NCBI RefSeq assembly: GCF_003946215.1
Contig: NZ_RHOW01000003.1
Coordinates: forward strand, 32,679-96,678
Reading direction: 5' to 3'
Origin: Lapidilactobacillus mulanensis
Lineage (GTDB): Bacteria; Bacillota; Bacilli; Lactobacillales; Lactobacillaceae
DNA: 64,000 nucleotides
Part shown: positions 12,301 to 20,876 of the stretch, piece after piece
Position numbering within the stretch: position 1 is the stretch's first letter
Layout of the letters: each line of letters begins with the position of its first letter
Program-made: the position numbers and the translations under genes
Notes under the pieces: generated by a model
The model's database searches: none
Told to the model about the DNA's origin: nothing
Seen by the model: the letters and a program-made list of their open reading frames with translations, nothing else

Positions 12301-12776
12301 ATTAAGTTGTGAGTAGCCATGGGTTGAAATTGAGCATTAACTCTGAGAGAACATTAAATCTGGTTTTAGATTTAGTGTTCTCTCAAGTTAAGCAGAAATT
12401 TCAATGGCTACGAACACGATTAAGTTGTGAGAGCTGACGGGTTGGCTGCGTAAGCTAAGTCTCGATAAGCGATTGATTCGTATTTTGAATCCATCGCTTA
12501 TCGAACTTAGCTATAGCAGACAGTCAGCTCGAACACGATTATGTTGTGCAGAAAGATGTTCTGAAATCAATGGCTAAGTGAGAATAGCTAAAATCTTGAC
12601 CTTAAGATTTCTAGCTATTCTTGCTTAGACACTTGATTTCAATCTTTCGTAACACGATTAAGTTGTGCAGAAGCACGGTTGGCTTTGAGCATTAACCTGT
12701 AATCCACGTGAATCTGCTTTTAGATTCAGGCGGATTACAAGTTAAGCGGAAAAGACAGTGCTTCAGAACACGATTA
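12301..12776 (-). repeat. Four tandem long-hairpin repeat units between rpsB and tsf
   Basis: Units begin at 12301, 12419, 12538 and 12657, with the closing boundary at 12773, so spacings are 118, 119, 119 and 116. Each starts with ATTAAGTTGTG (ATTATGTTGTG in unit 3), ends in a variant of (A)ACACG, and folds into a near-complete hairpin. Paired arms include TAGCCAT/ATGGCTA (unit 1), CGATAAGCGAT/ATCGCTTATCG (unit 2), GAATAGCTA/TAGCTATTC (unit 3) and GTAATCC/GGATTAC (unit 4). Stem sequences differ strongly between units while junctions, lengths and the box near the left arm (GGGTTG in units 1-2) are shared. No protein-coding frame is credible here. Confidence 0.9.
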
Positions 12777-12789
12777 CATCCTACAGACA

Positions 12790-12835
12790 AAGAAAGAGCT
12801 TGTGACAAAACCAAGTTTTGCGGCAAACTCTCTCA
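12790..12835 (-). other. Additional hairpin directly downstream of rpsB
   Basis: Plus-strand GAAAGAGCTTGTG, CAAAAC, a short loop, GTTTTG, GGCAAACTCTCTC can fold into an interrupted stem between the repeat array and the rpsB stop. It has no T run, so it is not an obvious terminator. It may protect the rpsB mRNA end or be a fifth degenerate repeat. Confidence 0.5.
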
Positions 12836-12849
12836 TTGTCATTCGTTAA

Positions 12850-13644
12850 TTATTCAGCATCTGGTGTTGATTTCTCAACTTTTTCAGCGATTTCTTCGAT
12901 TGATTCGTCGCCTGATTCTGATGCAACTGGTTGTTGTTCTTCAACAGCAGCTGCGTCATCTTCACCTTGATGGCCTTCAATAACAGCGTCAGCCATCTTA
13001 GAAGTGATCAAACGTACGGCACGAATAGCGTCATCGTTTGAAGGGATAATAACATCGATGTCATCAGGGTCAGTATTTGTATCAACCATAGCAACGATAG
13101 GAATGTTTAATTTTTGTGCTTCTTTAACGGCGATGCGTTCTTTGCGTGGGTCAACAATGAACATCACATCTGGGATGCGAGGCATATCTTCGATACCGCC
13201 TAAGAACTTCTCAAGCTTGCCTTGTTCCTTAAGCAACAGTGAAACTTCTTTCTTAGGGAGAACATCGAAAGTGCCATCAGTTGCCATTTTTTTGATATTC
13301 TTTAAACGTTTGATACGGCTTTGAATCGTGTTCCAGTTAGTCAAAGTACCGCCTAACCAACGATGGTTAACGTAGAATTGACCAGCACGAGTTGCTTCTT
13401 CAGCGATTGAATCTTGTGCTTGCTTCTTAGTACCAACAAACAAGAATACGCCACCGTCTTCGGCAACAGCCTTAACGTAATTATAAGCGTCGTCGACCAT
13501 TTTAACAGTCTTCTGTAAATCGATGATGTAGATACCGTTACGTTCTGTAAAAATAAACGGCTTCATCTTTGGATTCCAGCGACGTGTTTGGTGACCGAAA
13601 TGAACACCGGCTTCAAGCAATTGTTTCATTGATAATACTGCCAT
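12850..13644 (-). CDS. rpsB: 30S ribosomal protein S2
   Basis: Structural protein of the small subunit, needed for S1/mRNA binding. The ATG at 13642-13644 gives 264 aa and the universal start [20 protein letters not shown], with AGGAGGA upstream. The longer open frame runs through the leader RNA and is rejected. Key blocks [20 protein letters not shown] and [10 protein letters not shown] are intact. The C-terminus has an acidic 40-residue tail, common in lactic acid bacteria. It heads the rpsB-tsf unit and has its own promoter. Confidence 0.98.
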   Translation of the reverse strand: MAVLSMKQLLEAGVHFGHQTRRWNPKMKPFIFTERNGIYIIDLQKTVKMVDDAYNYVKAVAEDGGVFLFVGTKKQAQDSIAEEATRAGQFYVNHRWLGGTLTNWNTIQSRIKRLKNIKKMATDGTFDVLPKKEVSLLLKEQGKLEKFLGGIEDMPRIPDVMFIVDPRKERIAVKEAQKLNIPIVAMVDTNTDPDDIDVIIPSNDDAIRAVRLITSKMADAVIEGHQGEDDAAAVEEQQPVASESGDESIEEIAEKVEKSTPDAE

Positions 13645-13762
13645 AAAATAGTTCCTCCTAGTTTTTATTCCGCCACCCCGATCAATTCGGACTCGCACCA
13701 GCAAAACTGGCAACACGAGCACGATCACAAGGTGTGTGAATTTGGTGATTACACCGCTAATA
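13645..13762 (-). ncRNA. Structured 5' leader of rpsB
   Basis: A leader of about 110 nucleotides lies between the promoter and the rpsB start. It contains several self-complementary segments: GGTGTAATCACC, CACACCTTGTG, and CCAG with CTGG inside a GCTCGTG...GCGAGT stem. Long structured leaders ahead of ribosomal protein genes often mediate feedback by the protein product. S2-specific control here is inference. Confidence 0.5.
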
Positions 13763-13791
13763 ATTATAACGGAAAAGATAAGTCAATGCAA
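13763..13791 (-). promoter_or_regulatory. rpsB promoter
   Basis: Minus-strand -10 TATAAT (13763-13768) and -35 TTGCAT (13786-13791), spacing 17 bp. Confidence 0.75.
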
Positions 13792-13885
13792 GCCTATTCT
13801 GGTGAGTTTAAAAAGCATCAGTTGAACTCTCTGCCTATCTCGTTTCATTAAGCCGAAAAAATTTGTTACGGTGTTAAAATGCGGA

Positions 13886-14143
13886 TCATTTCTTGTGAAC
13901 TCTAATATAATTTTCTTTTTGCCTACGTGTTTTCTTTTTAAATTTCAATTCGAAACGCAATGCACTAGATTTATCGGCAAATTCTTCTGAATAGATTAGC
14001 GTAACAGGTAATCGCGCGCGCGTGTATTTGGCGCCTTTGCTTGCATTATGGGTGGCAATTCTCTTGGCAACATCATTGCTAGTCCCAGTATACAAAGTAT
14101 TGTCGGCGCACTTCACAACATAACAATAATAAATATGATTCAC
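13886..14143 (-). CDS. GIY-YIG domain protein, UPF0213/YazA type
   Basis: An 85-aa single-domain GIY-YIG nuclease-fold protein. The motif reads [13 protein letters not shown], with the usual RIATHN Arg/His region and C-terminal EL(K)[10 protein letters not shown]. Function in this subfamily is unsettled; a nuclease fold does not prove nuclease activity. Start is GTG at 14141-14143, overlapping the stop of the upstream methyltransferase as GTGA, so translation is coupled. The same pairing (yabB-yazA) is seen in Bacillus. Confidence 0.9.
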   Translation of the reverse strand: MNHIYYCYVVKCADNTLYTGTSNDVAKRIATHNASKGAKYTRARLPVTLIYSEEFADKSSALRFELKFKKKTRRQKENYIRVHKK

Positions 14144-14874
14144 CTTTCTTCTTCACCAAACAAAATCTTTTTGACAGACGCCGTGTATTCGTTGTTTTCT
14201 TCATAAACGATCAGCGGTGGCAGGATCCGCACGCCATTCGGCCGACCGTCTTTAATGGCTTCGATCAACACCATGTTTGCTTCTCGACCGGCTTTGGGAT
14301 AGACGAATCGCATTTTTTTAGGCGCAAAACGATGGGTCTGCAAGCCCAAAATGATTTCGTCTAGCCGCTCGGGGCGATGAACAAGGTATAAATGACCATT
14401 CGTTTTAAGCAGCTTGGCACTGACAGTGAGCACTTCGTCGAGGTTCGTCGTGATTTCGTGTCTAGCAATGGCATAGTATGGATTCGGATTCTTGATACTA
14501 GTTTCATGATCCACAAAATATGGCGGATTACACGTCACCACATCCGCGAAATCGTCGCCTAAAGTTTGCGGGGCGTTTTTTAAATCGATGTTTTCAACTT
14601 TAACTTGCGAGGTCAACTGGTTTAAGTCCACCGAACGCTGGGCCATGTCTGCTAATTTCTGCTGAATTTCCACCAAGGTGATCGGTCCACGCGTCTTCCG
14701 CGATAAAAATAAACCGACCGCCCCATTGCCTGCGCACAGATCAACAACTTGATAATGTGGCCCCACGCGCGTAAAATCGGCCAGTAACACCGCATCCAAT
14801 GAAAATGAAAATACCTCATCGCTCTGGATAATTTTCACAGCACCATTATATAATTGATCGATCCGCTCTACCAT
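14140..14874 (-). CDS. tRNA1(Val) A37 N6-methyltransferase-like protein (TrmN6/YabB)
   Basis: SAM-dependent adenine methyltransferase. The SAM-binding loop is [15 protein letters not shown] and the catalytic NPPY motif appears as CNPPYFV, as in E. coli TrmN6, which methylates A37 of tRNA-Val. The start was set at MVERIDQLY (ATG 14872-14874, GGGGA upstream), giving 244 aa; the longer open frame adds a non-conserved stretch. Substrate is by homology only. Coupled to the GIY-YIG gene downstream. Confidence 0.88.
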   Translation of the reverse strand: MVERIDQLYNGAVKIIQSDEVFSFSLDAVLLADFTRVGPHYQVVDLCAGNGAVGLFLSRKTRGPITLVEIQQKLADMAQRSVDLNQLTSQVKVENIDLKNAPQTLGDDFADVVTCNPPYFVDHETSIKNPNPYYAIARHEITTNLDEVLTVSAKLLKTNGHLYLVHRPERLDEIILGLQTHRFAPKKMRFVYPKAGREANMVLIEAIKDGRPNGVRILPPLIVYEENNEYTASVKKILFGEEER

Positions 14875-15032
14875 CGAAATTGTCCCCACAATCTGTATCG
14901 TGTTAAGATTAAGTACAGCAGATAAATTCAAACAGTTCAAATTTGTCTGCCCATCTGCGCTTTAAATATAATTATACCAAACGTCCCTTTTTCTGATATA
15001 CTTTTTTTATAATAAAAAAACTAGGTGAAGCT

Positions 15033-15689
15033 ATGTTCTATAAATTTATTCGTCCGGTCGCTCGCTTTATTGTTTGGATCTTAAACGGCCGCGCTAAAAT
15101 TACAAATCCAGAAAATTTGATCGATGGCCCCTATATTTTAGTGGCACCACACAGAACCTGGTGGGAACCGATCATCTTCGCGTTAGCGGCCAGTCCGCGC
15201 GAATTTTCATTCATGGCTAAAAAAGAACTCTTCAACAATCCAATCCTCGGCTGGATCTTGCGACACGCCCATGCCTTTCCGGTTGACCGCTTCAATCCAG
15301 GTCCTTCTGCGGTTAAAATTCCAGTGCGAATTTTAAAAGAAGGCAAGCTTTCTTTGATCATGTTTCCCTCTGGCACGCGCTATTCAACTGAACTAAAGGG
15401 TGGTGCCGCCTTAATTGCTAAAATGGCCAAAGTTCCTTTACTTCCCGCTGTTTATCAAGGGCCCACGAGTTTCAAAGATTTTTGCAAGCGAAAGCAAGTC
15501 ATCGTTGGCCTCGGTGCGCCCATCAACATTGATCGCAAGCAACGACTCGATGAAGCTGGCTTAGCCGAAATTAACACGAAAATGGAAGCAGCTTGGAAAC
15601 AGCTTGATGCTCAGATCAATCCAAATTTTGTTTACCAACCCGATCAAAAGAAATTAGACGACGAAAAAGCCGAAAACAAATTCAAATAA
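15033..15689 (+). CDS. plsC: 1-acyl-sn-glycerol-3-phosphate acyltransferase
   Basis: Adds the second acyl chain to lysophosphatidic acid, giving phosphatidic acid, the CdsA substrate. The 218-aa protein has the acyltransferase fold with APHRTWWEP at 38-46 and FPSGTRYS at 111-118. The catalytic HX4D motif is present as HX4E (His40, Glu45), and motif III has Ser in place of the usual Glu in FPEGT. AGGTGA precedes the ATG. It is monocistronic on the plus strand, bounded by a strong bidirectional terminator. PlsX (34205) supplies the pathway upstream. Confidence 0.9.
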   Translation: MFYKFIRPVARFIVWILNGRAKITNPENLIDGPYILVAPHRTWWEPIIFALAASPREFSFMAKKELFNNPILGWILRHAHAFPVDRFNPGPSAVKIPVRILKEGKLSLIMFPSGTRYSTELKGGAALIAKMAKVPLLPAVYQGPTSFKDFCKRKQVIVGLGAPINIDRKQRLDEAGLAEINTKMEAAWKQLDAQINPNFVYQPDQKKLDDEKAENKFK

Positions 15690-15693
15690 AATT

Positions 15694-15747
15694 AAAGTGC
15701 CGCCTGATCTTAAGGATATTTTATCCAAGATCAGGCGGCACTTTTTT
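15694..15747 (+). terminator. Bidirectional terminator between plsC and the ABC exporter
   Basis: AAAGTGCCGCCTGATCTT and its complement form an 18-bp GC-rich stem with a T run on the plus strand and an A run giving U's on the minus strand. It serves convergent plsC and the exporter operon. Confidence 0.95.
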
Positions 15748-15749
15748 AA

Positions 15750-17573
15750 TTAATCAGTGGTGACATTCTTGCCTTGTTGTAATTCATACAGTTGGTAGTA
15801 ATGTCCTTTTTGAGCTAACAACTCATCATGAGTTCCGTGTTCGACAATGCGTCCCGCATCCAGAACAATAATTTGTTCCGCATCGCGAATCGTTGACAAT
15901 CGATGGGCAATCGCAATAGTTGTGCGCCCCTTACGAAGTCGTTGCAGTCCTTCTTGAATCAGCGATTCCGTTTCAGTATCAATGCTAGACGTGGCTTCAT
16001 CCAGAACTAAAATTTTAGGATTGGTGACCACTGTTCGCGCAAACGAAATTAATTGACGCTCACCACTCGAAAACTTGGCGCCACCCTCGATCACGCGCGC
16101 ATGATATTTGCCAGGAAGTTTTTCAATAAAACGATCCGCTTGAACAAACTTGGCTGCAGCCTGAACCTGTTCATCGGTAATTTTATCGTTAAACAAGCGA
16201 ATATTTGAAGAAACATCCCCGTAAAACATGAATGAGTCTTGCAAAACTAATCCGATCCGGCGGCGAATTTCGTCCATCGGATAATCTTTGATATCTTTAT
16301 CATCGATCAAAATCTGGCCTTCATAGAATTCATAGAAACGCATCATGACGTTGATGATCGAACTTTTACCAGAACCCGTGTGACCAACGATCCCGATCGT
16401 TTCACCGGGTTTGGCGACGAAAGAAATATCATCGAGCACTTTGTTCTTGCCATCATAAGAAAACGAAACGTGACGGAATTCGATTTTACCGGATGCGATT
16501 TCACCCTGTGCACCTTCGTTTTGTGCAGGCGCATAGGTTTGATCATCTAAGATCCGCAAAATCCGACTACCCGCAACAACCCCGTCTTGTAATGACGACA
16601 GTGAATCCATCATATCTGACATTGGATTGAAGAAATTTGAAATGTAAGTTGTGAACGCATAAATCACACCGGCTTGAACAAATTGATTCTGAGCGGCCAA
16701 TCCAAAATGTGTTAAAACAGCGACTAACGCGATTGAATACAGTAAATTGATCAACGATGAAAGCAACAATGAATTGGTGCGGATCATCGACTTCCGTGCG
16801 TCCAAATAATCCTGGTTAGTCTGTTCAAATTCACGACCGATCCGGTGTTCTTGACGGAATTCTTGAATGATCGAAATACCTTCGATCGATTCATTCAGCT
16901 TAACGTTTAACTCACTTAATTTTTCACGCATGTGTCTATAAACCTTGGAGCTGTAATGTGAATAGTACCAAATCGCCACCAATAAAATCGGTAGAAATGC
17001 AAGGACGATCCAAGCCGACAACGAGTTGGTCGTATACATGGCAATGAATGCCGTGACGACTGCGAACAAGCCGGTCAAGACAGACGCAAACACCTGTAAG
17101 AAATCCATTAAGGACATGGTATCATTGGTCACTCGAGACACGATAGAACCCGCAGGTGTCAAATCAAAATACCGCATGCCTAATTTATGAAGCTTACGGA
17201 ACAATGCCCGCCGAACATCTTCCAATGCCTTTTCAGAACCCATTGAATACAAGAAGTTGCTGAAAAATTGAAGGATCGCCTTCAGTATGGTTCCTAAGAA
17301 ATATAACGCGGCAAAACCTAAAATAATATTGAACGCGGTATTGCCATGATTCAAATAATGATCCATGAAATATTGTAATAACCGGGGCAATAAAATATTA
17401 ATAGTTGCCAACAGTGCTGAAAAAATCAAAGCAACAATGAAAAAGGTTTTAAAAGGTAACGCGAAACGCATCATTTTTTTGATGATCACGAGCTGATCTT
17501 TCATCGGGATGCTACGTGACCAAGCTGATTGATAACCTTCTTCTTTCTTATTGGCATCATTATTCTGCGCCAT
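15750..17573 (-). CDS. Heterodimeric ABC exporter, canonical subunit
   Basis: Half-transporter: six membrane helices (about 40-330) followed by a nucleotide-binding domain. It has Walker A GHTGSGKSS, signature SSGERQ (FSSGERQLISFAR), Walker B ILVLDEATSSID with the catalytic Glu, and switch His in IAIAHRLSTI. GGAGG is 8 bases before ATG 17571-17573, giving 607 aa. It overlaps the partner gene by 14 bp. The pair resembles LmrCD/YheHI multidrug exporters, but the substrate cannot be read from sequence. Confidence 0.92.
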   Translation of the reverse strand: MAQNNDANKKEEGYQSAWSRSIPMKDQLVIIKKMMRFALPFKTFFIVALIFSALLATINILLPRLLQYFMDHYLNHGNTAFNIILGFAALYFLGTILKAILQFFSNFLYSMGSEKALEDVRRALFRKLHKLGMRYFDLTPAGSIVSRVTNDTMSLMDFLQVFASVLTGLFAVVTAFIAMYTTNSLSAWIVLAFLPILLVAIWYYSHYSSKVYRHMREKLSELNVKLNESIEGISIIQEFRQEHRIGREFEQTNQDYLDARKSMIRTNSLLLSSLINLLYSIALVAVLTHFGLAAQNQFVQAGVIYAFTTYISNFFNPMSDMMDSLSSLQDGVVAGSRILRILDDQTYAPAQNEGAQGEIASGKIEFRHVSFSYDGKNKVLDDISFVAKPGETIGIVGHTGSGKSSIINVMMRFYEFYEGQILIDDKDIKDYPMDEIRRRIGLVLQDSFMFYGDVSSNIRLFNDKITDEQVQAAAKFVQADRFIEKLPGKYHARVIEGGAKFSSGERQLISFARTVVTNPKILVLDEATSSIDTETESLIQEGLQRLRKGRTTIAIAHRLSTIRDAEQIIVLDAGRIVEHGTHDELLAQKGHYYQLYELQQGKNVTTD

Positions 17574-19326
17574 CTTCAGCACCTCCTACGCCTAATTGTG
17601 CTGCTAATTGTTGACGACGCCACATTTCGGCATACCAACCATTTAGCGTTAATAATTGTTCATGAGTCCCACGTTCAACGATACGACCTTCATCGATGAC
17701 TAAGATCTCATCGGCGTTCATGACCCCACTCAAACGATGTGAAGAAATAATCGTCGTCTTTTGGTGACGGTCTGCCTTCAGATTCGTGAGGATCTCAGCT
17801 TCTGTCTTGGCATCAACCGCAGATAAGGCATCATCCAAGATTAAAATCTCAGGCAAAGTGATCAGTGCTCGTGAAATGGCTAGCCGTTGTTTCTGACCAC
17901 CAGATAACGAGACACCCTTTTCACCAACTAAAGTATCGTACTGACGACTGAATCCTTGAATGTCTTCATGAATCGCACTTTGCTTAGCCGCTGATTCAAC
18001 TTCATCCTGATCTTTATCCATCGAGGCAAAACGAATATTGTCGCGAACGGTCGTCGAAAACAAGAAATTATCCTGAGGCACATAACCAATCGACGAAAGA
18101 AGTCCCTCTAATGTATAATCTTTAACGTTTTTAACGCCAATTTTAATTTCGCCATCGTAATTATCAAACTCACGTAGCAACAATTTCAAAATTGTGGTCT
18201 TACCTGCACCGACACGACCAACCAAGCCTAGCGTTTTGCCTGCTCCAAGATCAAAGTCGATCTGTCTCAAAGAAGTCTCTTCATCATCAGGATAAGTAAA
18301 ACTTGCCACGTGATAACTAATATCGCCTGCAATCAAATGATCGGTTGCATTTGACTTTTCTTTGATCAGGCTCTTCTCACCTAACAATTCGTAAACACGA
18401 TCATAACTGGCATTCCCACGTTCAATTACATTAAATAAACGACCAATGGCAAACATTGGCCAAACCAGCGTGCCAATATAACTGACGAACGAAATCAACT
18501 GACCTAACGTAATGGTCGAAGTCGTCACCAGCCAACCACCATAAATAATGGTGATGGCGTACGTCAGACCGATGATCAAGGAAGTGGTCGGATCAAACAA
18601 CGAATCAATGCGATAAACTTTACGATTGATATCAATGGTGCGATCGACAATTTTTTCGAAGTCATCAATATCTTCATCAGCTTGACCAAACGTCTTGATG
18701 ACTTTGATCCCACTGACTGATTCTTGTGTCTTATCATTTAACCGTGAAAAAGCAGCCTGCGATTCACCGAAAGCACGATGCAATCGGCTCCCCAGAACAC
18801 GCGCAGAAACGGCCAAGAGTGGCATTGGAATCAACGCAACCAACGTCAAACGCCAATCGACAAAAATCATCATGGCAATGATCGTCGTGCCCCCAGTTAG
18901 AATTGAATCGAAGAAGGTTAAGATGCCAGAGCCAGCAACATTTTGAATAGCGTTCAAGTCATTGGTCGCATGAGCCATTAAATCACCAGTTCGATGACGT
19001 TGGAAAAAAGTTTCGTCCATTTTTAAGAAATGACCAAATAAGCGACTCCGTAATTCTCGCTCGAGTGTGGCAGCGCCACCCCAGATCATATTGCGCCAGC
19101 CGTAACGACTAATATATTGGACAATCGCTGCACCCAATAACAAGCCGACCCAAGTGAATAAAAGATTCAGACTTAGCTTGCGATCGTTCATTAAATCAGC
19201 CAAAATACCAATGACACGCGGTGGAACTAACCCAGCAATATCAGCAACGAGCAAAAATAAAATACCCGCGATATATCGTTTCTTTTCTTGCTTGAAGAAC
19301 CAACCTAATTTTTTAAATATTCCCAT
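17560..19326 (-). CDS. Heterodimeric ABC exporter, degenerate-site subunit
   Basis: Partner half-transporter, 588 aa from ATG 19324-19326 (TGAGGT upstream). Membrane domain about 15-310, then an ATPase domain with Walker A GRVGAGKTT and canonical signature SLSGGQKQR. Walker B reads EILILDDALSAVD: the catalytic Glu is Asp, the hallmark of the non-hydrolysing half in heterodimeric exporters such as LmrCD and TM287/288. The switch His remains (ISSHRLSGV). First gene of the two-gene unit. Confidence 0.92.
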   Translation of the reverse strand: MGIFKKLGWFFKQEKKRYIAGILFLLVADIAGLVPPRVIGILADLMNDRKLSLNLLFTWVGLLLGAAIVQYISRYGWRNMIWGGAATLERELRSRLFGHFLKMDETFFQRHRTGDLMAHATNDLNAIQNVAGSGILTFFDSILTGGTTIIAMMIFVDWRLTLVALIPMPLLAVSARVLGSRLHRAFGESQAAFSRLNDKTQESVSGIKVIKTFGQADEDIDDFEKIVDRTIDINRKVYRIDSLFDPTTSLIIGLTYAITIIYGGWLVTTSTITLGQLISFVSYIGTLVWPMFAIGRLFNVIERGNASYDRVYELLGEKSLIKEKSNATDHLIAGDISYHVASFTYPDDEETSLRQIDFDLGAGKTLGLVGRVGAGKTTILKLLLREFDNYDGEIKIGVKNVKDYTLEGLLSSIGYVPQDNFLFSTTVRDNIRFASMDKDQDEVESAAKQSAIHEDIQGFSRQYDTLVGEKGVSLSGGQKQRLAISRALITLPEILILDDALSAVDAKTEAEILTNLKADRHQKTTIISSHRLSGVMNADEILVIDEGRIVERGTHEQLLTLNGWYAEMWRRQQLAAQLGVGGAEDGAE

Positions 19327-19410
19327 AAAAAACCTCACGAAAAATTGAGTCTAGATGTCAAACACCCGATTTAAAACATATTCTTGGAACTAAATTTAAA
19401 AGCCAGTATA

Positions 19411-19440
19411 CAAAAAGAGCAGGCGTCAAGACACCTGCAA
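19411..19440 (-). terminator. Intrinsic terminator after yneF
   Basis: Minus-strand GCAGGTGTC-TT-GACGCCTGC forms a 9-bp stem followed by TCTTTTTG, just past the yneF stop. Confidence 0.88.
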
Positions 19441-19459
19441 AAAAAATCTGGTCAGAGTT

Positions 19460-19693
19460 CTACTTCTTGTCGCTCTTTTGTTGCTGAGCTTTCATAGCAG
19501 TCATCATCTGATGTAATTTCTTTTCGGACGGTTTCTGGCCCATTTGAACCATCATTGTCCGCATCATGTCTTCGTTAACGGGAGGATTGTCCCGAAAATA
19601 CTTCTTCATATAAGCACGAGCACCGAAAAATCCGGCAACTGCCCCTGCGATAACACCCAAAATAATTAAAAATACTGCTAGTCCTACACTCAT
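19460..19693 (-). CDS. yneF: UPF0154 small membrane protein YneF
   Basis: A 77-aa protein with one N-terminal membrane helix (about 4-27, glycine/alanine rich) and a cytoplasmic tail containing KKYFRDNPPVNEDMMRTMM and MGQKPSEKK, the conserved UPF0154 core. Role unknown. ATG at 19691-19693. It follows ynzC, as genes of the yneA-ynzC-yneF neighbourhood do in Bacillus, so it belongs to the lexA-adjacent group. Confidence 0.9.
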   Translation of the reverse strand: MSVGLAVFLIILGVIAGAVAGFFGARAYMKKYFRDNPPVNEDMMRTMMVQMGQKPSEKKLHQMMTAMKAQQQKSDKK

Positions 19694-19797
19694 ATTTACT
19701 CATAACTCCTTAATAATGAATTCTCTAACCATTTTACACATTTTACCTATCAATATGCAAGCTTATCAATTAATAAGTTGATGAGAAATTTAAAGAT

Positions 19798-20046
19798 TTA
19801 CTCATCATCGCGTAATCCTTTTTCATGTTGAACACGGCGGACCTTGCGTGGCGTGATTTCTTGACCCTCAGAATTAAAAACACGTAAGTCTTCAACCTGC
19901 GTCCGAAAACCAGCTCGGAATTCCTTCAAATAGGCTTTACGCAAGCTCGCCCGCTCTTCCTCTTCCGCAGGAGTCAAATCTCCTTTTTTAGCTTTTGCGG
20001 CCAATTCATTGATGCGCGCAATCAATTTAGGATCGATTTCTGACAT
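19798..20046 (-). CDS. ynzC: DUF896 protein YnzC
   Basis: An 82-aa protein of the UPF0291/DUF896 family: a short helical hairpin with INELAAKAKKGDLTPAEEEE and LRKAYLKEFRAGFR. In B. subtilis the family member lies in the SOS operon yneA-yneB-ynzC, divergent from lexA. Here it is also divergent from lexA and shares the LexA box, but yneA (division inhibitor) and yneB are missing. ATG preceded by GAGGAG. Confidence 0.92.
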   Translation of the reverse strand: MSEIDPKLIARINELAAKAKKGDLTPAEEEERASLRKAYLKEFRAGFRTQVEDLRVFNSEGQEITPRKVRRVQHEKGLRDDE

Positions 20047-20092
20047 TTTAATTTCTCCTCACAATTTTAGTTCATTAATATTTACTAAAATA

Positions 20093-20106
20093 CGAACATA
20101 AGTTTG
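20093..20106. promoter_or_regulatory. LexA (SOS) box between ynzC and lexA
   Basis: CGAACATAAGTTTG matches the Gram-positive LexA consensus CGAACATATGTTCG at 12 of 14 positions. It touches the lexA -35 hexamer and lies upstream of ynzC, fitting autoregulation of lexA and SOS control of ynzC. Confidence 0.85.
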
Positions 20107-20132
20107 ATTTTCCAATAATGATATGTTATGTT
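20104..20132 (+). promoter_or_regulatory. Putative lexA promoter
   Basis: -35 TTGATT (20104-20109) and -10 TATGTT (20127-20132), 17 bp apart. The -35 overlaps the LexA box. The -10 lies in an inverted repeat TATGTT-TATATT-AACATA (20127-20144) of unknown meaning. Confidence 0.5.
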
Positions 20133-20161
20133 TATATTAACATATTATCGGGGTGTCTATC

Positions 20162-20782
20162 ATGGCTAAAGCAATCAGCAGCAAACAATTAGAAGTTCTA
20201 CAATACATATATGATACTGCAACTGATCGTGGCTATCCACCAACCGTCCGCGAAATTGGTGCAGAAGTTAATCTGTCATCAACATCGACGGTTCATGGTC
20301 ACTTGTCACGACTTGAAAAGAAGGGCCTCATTCAACGAGACCCCACGAAGCCGCGGGCAATCGAAGTCACTGATGCAGGTTTGAAAGAATTAGGAATTTC
20401 TAAAAAACAAATTCCACTACTCGGTGTTGTCACTGCCGGTGAACCCATTCTCGCAGTGGAAGAAGCAACCGATTATTTCCCCTTACCACCAGAATTAGAT
20501 ATTGATGACAATAATTTATTTATGTTAACCATTCGTGGCGAAAGTATGATCAACGCTGGTATTTTCAGTGGCGATCAAGTCATCGTGCGTCAACAACGAG
20601 AGGCCAAGAATGGTGACATCGTCATTGCCATGACCGATCAAGACGAAGCCACTTGTAAACGATTCTTTAAAGAAAAAGATCATATCCGTTTACAACCAGA
20701 AAACGACACAATGGCGCCGATCATCTTGCCAGATGTTACGATTCTCGGAAAAGTTGTCAGTCTTTATCGTTCACACATTTGA
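20162..20782 (+). CDS. lexA: SOS repressor LexA
   Basis: Repressor that self-cleaves when RecA filaments form. The 206-aa protein has an N-terminal winged helix (about 1-70) and a C-terminal S24 peptidase domain. The cleavage site Ala92-Gly93 (VVTAGEP), catalytic Ser128 (GESMINAG) and Lys166 (EATCKRFF) sit at nearly the same positions as in B. subtilis. ATG at 20162 was preferred over an upstream GTG because GGGGTG is then correctly spaced. Its targets in this window are probably its own divergent region and the gene at 51743. Confidence 0.97.
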   Translation: MAKAISSKQLEVLQYIYDTATDRGYPPTVREIGAEVNLSSTSTVHGHLSRLEKKGLIQRDPTKPRAIEVTDAGLKELGISKKQIPLLGVVTAGEPILAVEEATDYFPLPPELDIDDNNLFMLTIRGESMINAGIFSGDQVIVRQQREAKNGDIVIAMTDQDEATCKRFFKEKDHIRLQPENDTMAPIILPDVTILGKVVSLYRSHI

Positions 20783-20796
20783 TATGATAACGATTA

Positions 20797-20849
20797 AAAA
20801 GCGAACCACCTCAACAAATAACTTTTGTTAAGGTGGTCCGCTTTTTTTC
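20797..20849 (+). terminator. Bidirectional terminator between lexA and htpX
   Basis: AAAAAGCG.ACCACCT.AACA pairs with TGTTAAGGTGGT.CGCTTTTTTT. U runs exist on both strands, serving convergent lexA and htpX. Confidence 0.92.
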
Positions 20850-20876
20850 ATAAATTAATTTAGATCAACTTGATTT

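Noticed and set aside
12301..12776. CRISPR array candidate because of regular tandem spacing
   Set aside because: Period of 116-119 bp is far too long, the shared part is only about 20 bp, each unit is self-complementary, and no cas genes are nearby.
12708..12983. Plus-strand open frame of 91 codons over the last repeat and the rpsB end
   Set aside because: Antisense to the rpsB acidic tail and the repeat array; Leu/Arg/Gln-rich composition reflects the antisense of acidic codons.
13645..13728. N-terminal extension of S2 by 28 residues
   Set aside because: It reads through the structured leader; the conserved [10 protein letters not shown] start with AGGAGGA is clearly the true one.
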